64,000 nt of DNA. Source: Vanilla planifolia. Taxonomy: Eukaryota; Streptophyta; Magnoliopsida; Asparagales; Orchidaceae. Shown piece after piece: positions 51,787 to 62,034 of this stretch; positions within the stretch are counted from its first letter, which is position 1; every line of letters begins with the position of its first letter. The position numbers and the translations under genes were made by a program. The DNA lies in contig CM043872.1 in NCBI GenBank assembly GCA_023846275.1, positions 28,944,670-29,008,669 of the forward strand. Reading direction: 5' to 3'. Below the pieces are notes generated by a model. That model was given only the letters and a program-made list of their open reading frames with translations. It searched no databases and was not told the DNA's origin.

Positions 51787-52796
51787 CGGATGTGTTTTTG
51801 ATCGATTATGCAATTTTCTACGTTATTTTATGGTTAGTGTTCCTTTAGAAACAGGGGTTGAAGTGGCTATCCATACATTCTTGCTTTCTATTTATTATAA
51901 TTTTGGTCATTCAAATGGGAAGGCAAGGCTCGTCGTGTAAGCAGGTGTTATCACTATTAGATTTGTCGAAGCAAGTGGCACGTGACATTTGACAAAGATG
52001 AAAGACGTGCCATCGTCCGTACACTCACCTTTGGTTCGATAATATGAAAGACAGGAGCTAACCTCGAAATGTGTACTCAAGGGATTTAACTTGAAGGGGG
52101 GCTCTTTAGGTCAAAGGCGAAATTGGTTTGGTTAGTTAGGGTAGAGCAGTGGGCACTTTGGATAGTCTTTTTGGGCATGCGAGAAGGTTCAACAAGATGC
52201 CTATTTGGTACAAACTGGTTGAAAATGGTGAAGAAAAATGGTGGGAAGAATTTGATATAATAGAACAAATTGGCGAGATTTGCTCAAGGGTGTCATTGAT
52301 TGTAGATAAAGGATGACAACCATGTGAAGGCATGGGGATAAGCAAGATTAGAATCCTCAATATGCGGAATAAAAAGGATCCATCCATCCAGCTCCTTGGT
52401 CATCTCACTGCTAACCGAAATGCTTTTGATTAGTCAGCTAGCCAGCTTATTTCACGTGAGTCAAACCTGGCTTGATGTTTTGAGCTCGAGTTCTCGCCCA
52501 AATCCATCCCAACTTATTTCGGTCCAAGGCATAGAAACTGGACTTCGCCGTACGCGAGTTGTTAGCAGCAGAAATTGCAGCATATTGTCGGCGGCTGTTG
52601 GCAGTCCAGCGCACACTTCGGCTGTGCACGGCGAAACGGCACCGCTTCGCCCTCACCGAATAATGATTACCTCTAAGGGAACAGGTCCGGCTGCTGGCTG
52701 CTCAAAAGCAGTTTTAGCTATTTTATGATTTTTTTTTAATTTTGCATTTATATACATTATGGTTACTTGTGAAGCTCTAACTATTTAAATGCAGCA
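51787..52796. other. Intergenic region upstream of the SDHB-like gene
   Basis: The left part is the GrpE 3' flank. The stretch at about 52,480-52,700 is GC-richer and could be promoter or untranslated leader; the 110-codon frame covering it matches nothing I know. A TATA-like TTTATATACAT lies at 52,747-52,757, about 45 bp before the downstream start codon, but 'ttaaatgcag' just before that codon also resembles a 3' splice site, so a leader intron is possible. Confidence 0.5.
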
Positions 52797-53573
52797 ATGG
52801 AGAACTCGATGTCTTTCGCCGTCCCGCTTTCGTTTGATTTCGTGGTGATGTCGTTCCCCTCCCTCCTCCGTAGACGCTGCTATGTGTTTACAAGCAAACT
52901 CTATCCGCGGCCGTTCCCCGTGTGGAATCAAATCCCTCGTCCGATAGTTCCTACCGCGAAGGCAGTACGGGTCTTCTCCACCAAATCCCCGGCGTCTGCA
53001 GTCTTGACCGTCACGCGATGCTACTTTCTTATCCGGCGCTTCAATCCCGACGCTGGAATTGAGAAACCCACGGTCGTATCCTACGCCATTGACGTGAAGG
53101 ATCTACTCGGCTCCAACTCCAGATCTCTTCGTCCGCGCCGGAGGCCGACCATCCTCGACGGGCTCCTACACCTCAAGAAGACCGCGTGCACCGATCTCGC
53201 CATGTTCGACGTGAAGCCCAAGGGTTGCTCGGGTCCTGCCCACGACTTCTGTTTCGAATGCATCATGATGGTCAACAATCGCCCGGCGGCCGCCTGCAAG
53301 GAGGCCATTGCCGAGAACTGGATTCCGATCGGGCCCAGCGACGAGGCCGTCATCAAGATCGATCCCCTTCCGGACCACATGGTTCCCGGGGATCCCACGT
53401 GGAGCGATTTGGTGGTCCCTTTCGAGAGCATCCACTCTGTTTGGTCGAAGCTCGAGGAATCCTATCTCTCCATGGCCAACAATAAGCTGAGTAAAGCCGA
53501 AAAAGAGGACTCCACCAAGCCATCGGAGACACTCGAAGGCGCGAAGAGGAGGACCAACTCCGACACAAACTAA
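52797..53573 (+). CDS. SDHB-like protein with only the 2Fe-2S domain, likely mitochondrial
   Basis: A 258-codon uninterrupted gene. Residues 1 to about 62 are rich in Arg, Ser and hydrophobics and end in RVFSTK, as in mitochondrial presequences. Residues 73-225 align in order with the N-terminal ferredoxin domain of succinate dehydrogenase subunit B: FLIRRFNPD (RWNPD), SYAIDVKD (YQIDLKD), TILDGLLHLK (VLDALIKIK), four cysteines C144, C152, C155, C167, and KIDPLPDHMV...DLVVP (ITPLPHMFVIKDLVVD). SDHB spaces its cysteines as x4, x2, x11; here they are x7, x2, x11, and the CREGICGSC context is lost. The protein then stops, without the C-terminal 3Fe-4S/4Fe-4S domain, and ends in a charged Lys/Ser/Thr-rich tail. 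Intact reading frame and strong start context (G at -3, G at +4) argue for a real gene. Function is unknown; a second start at 52,848 is possible. Confidence 0.72.
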   Translation: MENSMSFAVPLSFDFVVMSFPSLLRRRCYVFTSKLYPRPFPVWNQIPRPIVPTAKAVRVFSTKSPASAVLTVTRCYFLIRRFNPDAGIEKPTVVSYAIDVKDLLGSNSRSLRPRRRPTILDGLLHLKKTACTDLAMFDVKPKGCSGPAHDFCFECIMMVNNRPAAACKEAIAENWIPIGPSDEAVIKIDPLPDHMVPGDPTWSDLVVPFESIHSVWSKLEESYLSMANNKLSKAEKEDSTKPSETLEGAKRRTNSDTN

Positions 53574-54351
53574 TTTTGAGGTAAACTTCGATCGAATGCG
53601 TTATTAGAGGCTAAGACATTTTTATTTTCTTACATCCATTAACTAAACTCCGATCACCTCACGACGTTAGGCTTCGATCAGTTCTATTTAAAATATAAAA
53701 CAAAGTGTACTTTATTAAAATATAAAATAAAGTTGCAGAAAGAATACCGAGTCAATTTTATAAGCAAAGGAATTTTCTGGATATTTTTTTTATAAATGTA
53801 AAAATAAAAACGTTTAATAATGGACGTAAAAATGCTCATGTTGGACACAATATACAAGTGCTTGCTCTTGCTCCTACACTCAAATTAACAAATAATAAAT
53901 CAATAAAGATAGAATTTTCAAGGTTTACATCGACACCGAATGTAAAATAAATTTTGATGAAAAAATTTTATTAAAATTAAAATTGGCTATGAGATATTTG
54001 ATTGTACACGTTTTAAAAAAAGACAACAGAAAAATTTTCCTTATTTCACAAAACGTAGAGCAACAAAAAATTGCAAAAGATTGCTACAACCCAACTGCTA
54101 AACCATACAATAAAAATCCCGTTGCTTTACAAATCATTCACCATCATCATTCAGTCATGTTGGCGTACAAGAAAAAGCATAGACTGCCACTGCAGCGAGA
54201 TGGTATTAGTATATTATCACAAACCAAAGTAATTTTGATTGCTTCGTAACGAGGGGAAAACGAAGATGTAGGACCAAAGCAAGAGCAAAGCAGTTTTAGG
54301 CTACAACTAAGAAGGGGAAAGAAGCTTGTTCTTTCACTCCCTGTAGCTCAC
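53574..54351. other. Spacer between two convergent genes
   Basis: AT-rich 3' flanks of the SDHB-like gene (plus) and of the aminopeptidase (minus). An 88-codon frame at 53,983-54,249 has no recognisable content. Nothing else is seen. Confidence 0.6.
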
Positions 54352-57300
54352 CTATACTTGAGAAGAGTTACTGAGAACCCACTCGACCAATGTTGAGACG
54401 CCAAATCCTGTGGCAATGTGCTTCTTATCATTCCATACTGGACCAGCTACATCAATGTGCATCCACTGAACCTTCTCATCAACAAACTGGCAAAATATAA
54501 CGGGAAAAGTTTCACTTGTTTATACTAGGTAATAACCAGATCTAGTTCTACTTGGATTCCACTTTTTTCTGCTTTTGAAGTCATTCCCTAGAGTTTGAAC
54601 AGGATTTTCCATTAACCCAAAACTGTTGAAAGTACATTAGATGAATGGAAACTAAACAAAGATGACTAATTGACAGTGTTTTGCATGCAAAAATGGAATA
54701 AGGCCCAAGTAAAGAACATCAAATCATTTTGAGAAAATGACTGGAGAAATGTTGGGATAGTTCAATCAATACCTGTTTGAGGAAAAGTGCAGCCAAGATT
54801 GCTCCTCCTTGACGACCTCCACTGTTAACCATATCAGCAACACCTGACTTCATCGATTCCCAGTAGCTGTCATCCAAAGGCATCCTCCAGAACTTCTCTC
54901 CAGTGACCTCAGAAGCAGTAGTGATTTCCTTTGCTAGTTCATCACAGGGAGTAAAGATTCCTGTAGAAGCAAATTTTCAAGATGAATAGATGGCTAAAAT
55001 AACTTCTGTTCTCATCATCGCTCAGCTTTTGAAATGAGAAATTTTCTCCCAAAAAAAAATTGTTGAGCCTATACTTTTGGATTATAAGGTAGATGCACTT
55101 TTTTGTTTGTTTCAAAAAAATTTAAATTACACCCACCAAAGTGAATGAATAGAAGTTATGTAATTGCTTAAGATGTTCTAATTTTAAGATCACATAGAGT
55201 TTCTTAATGTTATCATATGAAGAATTGCTGTATGATGAATAATATAGCAGGTCGATAACGACAGCTTACCAGCAATACTGGGACCAAGGGCAACAATACA
55301 AGCACCAGTTAGGGTTGCCAAATCAACAATCTGCATAAAAAATTAAGGCAAGAAGATGGTGGTGCAATCATTAGTATGAATGTTTGCCATATTTTCAGAA
55401 GAAAAATGGTAGAAAAGTACAGCATCCTGAAAAGTGGAACAAAAAGCACTTGGCTGATGACCAGACCACACTGGAACATAAAGCAGGTAAGTGATGTATA
55501 TTGTCTTATGCTATTTAGACTTGAATGTCTGATGATGGATAAGATAAAGTTGTTGATGATAAATACAAGCAACAGTACCTTTTCAACGCCCTGATTACAA
55601 GCATATACCAAAGCATCTGCGAGAGTTAACCTTCCCTCTGCATCAGTGTTATTAACCTGCAGAAAGTGGACAATATGAGAACTCAGATATAGCTGCCAAA
55701 AAAAAGGTTTGCTTGATGAAAAAGGAAAAAGATAGACAAAAAAAAAAAAAAAAAAAAAAAATGCCAATGCTCTCTGAAGTTATACTAAACACAAAAACCA
55801 AAGTTATTATGAAGGTATATTTAAGCTTATTAGCATCCCATCATTGATGATATGATGTCTTGGAGTCCATTGGTGCTTAATTGTGGCATATGAAAGAAAG
55901 ATAATTATTTAAGAGGATGAATAATTGAAGCAAGCTCTAAACATAAATATAATTCAGGTTTCAATTATCTGATCAGTGGCCATAATCCAACTATCTGGAT
56001 TCTTTTGAACTATGCCATTATTTTCTCTTCCTTTCAGATTGTCTATGTCCCATGTCAGAGTATCTGCTTCTCGCATTATATCTCGTAGCCAAATAACTCT
56101 ATCTTTCACTACCTTTTATTATAGATGGTATTAGCACTTCCTTTCCATTACAATTAACTAGCATTATATGCAATCCATTTTTTTTTCATTTTGATCACCC
56201 ATCTCTGTTATGCTTGGCATTTATTTTCCCAAAAACTTGTACCCAAAGATAGCGTTCATATGGTACGGCCATTTTTGCTATAGTTGCATACATTTACATA
56301 CCTCAATCGTCTTTCCATTGGATGCAGTAACAATATCACCAGGTCTCATGCCAGTGCCACTGATCATATTTTCACAGGCAGCAACTATAAAATGAACCTG
56401 GAAAGAAAACTTTGCTGGATGAGAAAAGAGATAACTACTGCATATCGCTCATCACAAACACGATCCGTGACTTGCCTCAACTCCTGGAGGTTTAATTTGA
56501 CCAATAACTTTTGCAGCACCAAAAGCAGCAGCAGAGCCACCCATATCAAATTTCATTATCTCTATGGAGCAGCCGGGTCCTGTCTTTATGTTGTAGCCAC
56601 CACTGAATATATGAGGGAAAAAAAAAACTCAATGGATGTTTGGTTGACTCCTGCAAATGCAATATTTTTGCAAAAATACATTTTGAAACACATATTTTTG
56701 ACCTAAAACCCACAGAGAACACGGAGGTGTAAAATAAAATCAAATAGTTTAGATGAATCTTGTTTAACAGTCAAATTAATTAGTGTTCTATGCTCAGCAT
56801 TCAATTATACAGAAACAAATCTAAGTGCTATCAAGCTGATCAAATGGCAAATAATGTCACTGAGCTAGCTTGTAGATACCAAGCTTTGTAATAACATTAA
56901 TCAGCTTGGTAATGATTTTTACTAGACTGATCACATGAGAAGCTTTTTGATAAATTACTTGTGCAGTATAACGTTTTTCTTTCTAGATTTCCAATTCAAC
57001 AATTTGTACATTTATCATGTGTTGCACAATTTGAAGTTAAGTACCCAAAAGTTGAAAGTTGGCGTGTCGTGGAAAGAATTTAAAAGAATAATGAATACTA
57101 TATAAATAAAAAAAGAGAATAAAAACATTATATCATGATCAGATGATCTCTTTTTTTTAACTTCATGATAGTACCATATTAGGAAGCAAATTTGCAATTC
57201 AAAACTGTAAATTTACCTGTCAAATGTTAACCCTTTGCCAACTATAGCTATCTTTGTTTTCACATCACCATTTGGAGGTCTGTAGCACAAATGGATGAAA

Positions 57301-60300
57301 CGAGGTGGATTTGAAGACGCAGCAGCAACACCGAGATATGAACCCATCTTCAATTCCTTGCATTGTTCTTCGTTTAATATTTTTGCAGTAAAGACATCAC
57401 TATACATGGATGCAACTTGTGATGCTTCTTCTGCTAGTATAGCTGAAGCATAGCATATGGCATTATTTTACTTAAATTAGAATTATCAAAAAGCATGAAT
57501 ATTATAATTTGACAGTATCTATAAACTTCTCATAGTATCTGTCAGGCCGACACAAATGCGGTTCGGCTGAGAACTTGGTCCAAATACTGCCGTTGATCAA
57601 TCTAACCAAGAAAAATAGTGTCTGATTTGAACAAACTGGCTAATTTTCAGGTTCTTCTTTTAAGAAATGTATTATTATTGTTGGAACTTGGATGAGATCG
57701 GGTCATCCAGCTCCATAAGGATGAAATTGTATAAACAGACATCCACTGTAATATGAAATATTTAAGCACCATAGAAAAAGGAGAAAAAGTGTATTTTATT
57801 GGCTTTATTCCATCAATTAGAATGAGCCCATAGCTTTAAGATGAGATAAATTGCTGAAAGCAAAACATAAGTTTAAACTGGTTTGGCTCAAGATTTTAAA
57901 AAAAATCAAAGAACAAGCGAAGTGTGAGTCGACTTAGATGTCAGAAAACATCAAGTCATAAGCCATAACAAGAGTCAATCTTTTATGTTCAAAAAAATTA
58001 ATAGTTTCAGAACAATGACAAAGCTACCTTATGAGCCTTCAAGTGACTAGCTTTACCAACCATGCAAGTATGAACATCAATAAGATTGTAGGATGCGAAA
58101 CTCAGATAAACCTGTAGTTCTTTGTCAACAATCTGTTAAAAACGATGGTAGAATTCTCTTCCTAATACGTGGAGAGAGAGAGAGAGGGGAAGATACAAGG
58201 ACTACCGAGAGAATAACTAACTTCTTTTTCAAGTTTGATTTTCTAAAATTGAATCGAATCCCTTACATTCTTCCTCCGAATTTATATACTATTATCTGAG
58301 TGGTAAAAAGACAAAAACAACAAAACAAAAGATAATATGGATATCTACCATACTCAACCCTAATTGAAGATATGGTTCGATCAAGTCCAAAGTTCATCAA
58401 ATAAAAAATAAAATCTAACACTTCAGCTTGAATTGATCAAAAAAGGAAGGCCCTTGAAACTAAGCGGTTCTCGAGGCATCAATAATGCCTCGTCTATTTT
58501 GTCTACATCTATTAGCGTCCCTCACAATGGGTTTAAAGAAGGGTCTAAAGTATCATGGACATCCTCTAAGAGAAAATAATGAACTCATTAGAGGATATTG
58601 ATTGATTTCTTGATCAATGCTCTTTTTCTTGTTATTTGAGTCCCTCAAATCTTTTTTTTTCATTATTGTGATTAAATTCCTTAATGGCACTTATTTTCTC
58701 ATTTCATCCTAAAACACTTCAATGTTCGTCAAAACATAAATGTAATTGCTACCTCTTTGTCTTAACTATACTATTTAACCGATGTGAACTCCTATTTTTT
58801 TTGCTCAACATAATGAAATATCTTTAAATTATATCAAATGATTGTTATCTTCTTCTTTAAAATATTTTCTTTATAACTAATTTATATCCTAACACTAAAT
58901 CATCCAATGATGGTAAGGTCTTATGTTGCTCTCTATTGAGCATTGATTGCTCGAAGGGCTTCAGATTCTTGACATAATGGATTTTCATAAATGATGATAA
59001 CTTAAGCTAAAGAGAATTATTGTTGACCTTTTCAGAAGTTTAGAAAAGTACATATTGCGTGAGCTTTAATTCCATTACGTCTCTCGTCAACACATCTTTG
59101 CTGATATATAGCTATGCCATATCACTAATTTGAAATTCTTCTTCACCAAATGTTGATCATGTTTCCCTTTGTATTTTCTTGAAAGTTAAGCTATTTCTTA
59201 ACCTCTATATAGATCTTCTTGATTCCTCAAAGAATTTTAGGCCTTTTGTTAATCATGTCCCTCATAATCTCCCAACATATCAAGTTAGAACTTTCATATG
59301 AATTCATTATAAAATCTAGACATGCCTCAAATAGACTTTTTTGACTAGTTGAAGTATGCAAAGCTTGATTGTAAGTTAACCAAATATAGGTTAAATTTCA
59401 TCCCAAGTCTTAAATTGCCAAAAGTTAAATCATTTCAATAGACGTATGATGATACTATTGACAACTCTGTTTGGCTATCAATTTTTAGATTGAACGTTAT
59501 ACTCTTCTTCGACGGAGTGTTCATTATTGACCTGAGTGTACAACATAAATAAATACTTTCATCCTTATCAAATATAATGAATGATGACAATCCAAAGTAT
59601 ATCTAAAAAATAACTTTTTTTCTTCACTAGAGATGTTCTGACATAACATATGATTATCTTAGAAAATCTATCAACAATCATGAATAGATAATTGTTTCCA
59701 CTAGTGTTCATCTTTTCAGCATTGACATCTCAATCATATGTTGATAGATCTATCTTCACTTAAACTTTGAATGGCTTTGATCTATTGGATATCTAAGATG
59801 TGATACTTCACCGATCCTCATCCTCGTTATTTTCCATTATCTTTCTAAGTTTTGGATAATTTTGAGTTTCCCCTCTAATTCAATAATTTTATCCTTTTGA
59901 TGGATTCTCCTTTAGATTAACTCTTTAGAACAATCTCCATCAAAATATGTACCAATTGAGGTAGTAGAGCAATTTATTGCTCTGTAATATTTCTCTTGAA
60001 TCTCTCCGTATATCATTGTAAATCCTTCGTAACCTTCTACTTCCTTAATTAGATTGCTCTTATGCTTCTTTTTGTTCCCACCATGATGGAAGTAGCTTTG
60101 ATACCAAAATAATATGATTAGACAAAAAAAGAGGCTTCAGTATTCTTTAAATGACCACTTTCATGGACTTTGGACGATCCTAGAGTATGTTGGCGGCGAT
60201 TTATTGAAAACGATGATGGATCTTCTTCCCAATACATGAAAAGAATGAGAGAGAGAAAGAGTGCATATAATGCCTAAGATCAAAGAGAACAGAGAATCTA

Positions 60301-62034
60301 GCCTCAAAAGTTTTGACTTCAAAGAGCTCTTAATAGACTTTTAAGTTGAGAGATATAGGGATGAATAACCCAAATTGACTATAAAGGGAGTGATTATGAG
60401 ATTGATATGTGATACCATCATTTTAAGATGCCAATGTGCCTTTTGAGAACAAAATCAGTTTTGGTTGATATGAGACAACCAAATTGGATAATATGTTGAC
60501 AAGGTGAGACTGTATTGTAACATTTGGTATTATAGTTCCTATAATATAAGGTGATATGATGATGAACTAAACAAAAGTTAGTGAACTTCGAACACTCGAG
60601 ACTAAAAAGAATTCTTGAAGTGGCTTCAATGAGCTTTTGGTCAGCACCTATGTGGATGAATACTTTAATAAATAGTCCTACATCAGTTATGGATGAACTG
60701 ATCATAAGGTTTATATGTGAGACCATGATCATAGACTATATAGATATCTTTTCAACATAGTAAAACTATTTTTTAACAGAGAGAGAGAGAGATGTAACAA
60801 ATAGTAAGATAATAACTAAATTCTTTTATAAGTTAGATTTTCCAAAATTGAATTAGTTATCTTTTTCATTCTTCGTTCATATTTATATACCTTTGCACGT
60901 GAGGTAAAAAATAAAAACTAACAAAGCAGCAAAAAACACTGTAGATATATCCTGTACTCAACCCTAATTAAATATAGTTTGGATAAGTCTCAAACTCATC
61001 AAATAAAAAATAAAGGCCAACCCTCATAACCAAATAAATCTCTAAGGAAGGCCTTGAGATCAGAGTGGCTCTCATGGGTGTTTATCATGTAAGGTCTCAG
61101 GGATATACAAATTGATCCACCTAAGATCACTCAAGGCCATAAGACCTTGTTGATACCTGTAAAGATGACAACAGTAAAGGAATCAGTGAAGGGTCTAGCA
61201 ACCACGTAAACATTGTGGACATCTCGAGAGAGGAAATGGTAAACTCATGAGAAAATATTGGTTAATCTCCCAACCATCTTATACATATGAAATCAACAAA
61301 AGTGCAAGAGAAAATGAATACATACCTGGTGTGAGCACATTGGCAGGTGAATTCACAAGTTCTTTTGCAAAAATAATGCCTGAGCAAACAGCATTTGATT
61401 TCTCAAGTCTTTTATCTATGTCCTCCCCAGAACCCAAACCAATAATATCCACTGATTTTAATAATGGCTTCTTTGACTCTGACTTATATCTGTTGTCTTC
61501 ATAGAGTCCTAACACAACCCCTGCAGCAGAAAATATAATCCATCAACACCATCATTATTTAGCAGGATAGAAACCTCCATCATCCCAGAAATAAAATCAA
61601 ACATAAATATCACCAGATGCAATTGCAGAAGCAGCAACTAACTTGGATCCTTCTGAAATGTCTTGTACAGATGCAAGAAATATAGCAGCACTATTAGCTT
61701 GGACAGCCTTAGCAATTGCACCTACAGTCTCACCAATGCCTTGATAAGAAGCAGCTACAGTAGATGTAATATCTCGGCCTAGCCCAACAACGCCTAGCCT
61801 TCTGAAACCAAATCCGGGAAGCCTCAAAACCATAGATTGTCCAGCTTTTCCTTTAAAGTCCTCCTCAGTAGAAGCCTCCCCAAGGACACCATTCAACAGT
61901 CCATCAAGCTTTTTCAAGGTGGAATTTATAAACTTAGAATTCTCGTCCTTCGACAGGTCTTCCTTAGACACAACAACTATAAGCAAGTCACCTTTCCATT
62001 CTGAAAAATCAATCTCCTTGGCAGAAAAAGAGAC
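54352..62034 (-). CDS. LAP2: Leucine aminopeptidase, M17 family, 5' end missing
   Basis: A metallo-aminopeptidase that removes N-terminal residues and forms hexamers; plant members are mostly plastid enzymes. Nine exons in coding order: 62,034-61,614; 61,520-61,326; 57,442-57,217; 56,602-56,476; 56,397-56,302; 55,656-55,579; 55,330-55,270; 54,960-54,773; 54,486-54,352. They encode 508 residues, the length of the mature enzyme. The metal and catalytic residues are all present (numbered from the first residue here): K275 and D280 in [12 protein letters not shown]287, D300 in FDMGG, and D360, E362, R364 in NTDAEGRL. All introns are GT-AG except 56,475-56,398, which starts GCAAGT. The first known exon begins after an acceptor, so the transit-peptide exon lies upstream, probably beyond 64,000. 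Which of the plant LAP paralogues it is remains a guess. Confidence 0.94.
55738..55761. repeat. Poly-A run in an aminopeptidase intron
   Basis: Twenty-four consecutive A on the plus strand, hence poly-T in the transcript sense, within the intron between 55,657 and 56,301. It is a simple repeat. Confidence 0.85.
56398..56475 (-). other. GC-AG intron in the aminopeptidase gene
   Basis: Coding sense reads GTTGAG|GCAAGT at the donor and CTTTCCAG|GTTCAT at the acceptor, giving an exact protein join GVE|VHFIV as in other plant aminopeptidases of this type. GC donors are a minor but established class of U2 introns, and they need a near-perfect consensus around them, which is present. The intron is 78 bp. 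Confidence 0.85.
58120..61275 (-). mobile_element. Ty3/gypsy fossil in an aminopeptidase intron
   Basis: Diverged direct repeats, about 58,120-58,615 and 60,185-61,275, flank a core with minus-strand Ty3/gypsy integrase traces (an IVDRFSK-like block near 59.67 kb and a ST..K.LFEA-like block near 59.3 kb). The right repeat is split at a GA-rich tract by about 515 bp of other DNA. A primer-like string, TGGTATCAAAGC in minus sense, lies near 60,098-60,109, with a gag-leader-like stretch after it. The element is short inside, broken in many places and old. Its repeats are probably LTRs; their exact edges are not resolved. Confidence 0.6.

Noticed and set aside
52396-52728. A 110-codon gene before the SDHB-like gene
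   Set aside because: It shows no recognisable domain; composition suggests promoter or leader DNA.
53081-53568. Minus-strand and other-frame frames inside the SDHB-like gene
   Set aside because: They are expected in a GC-rich coding region and match nothing, while the main frame matches SDHB.
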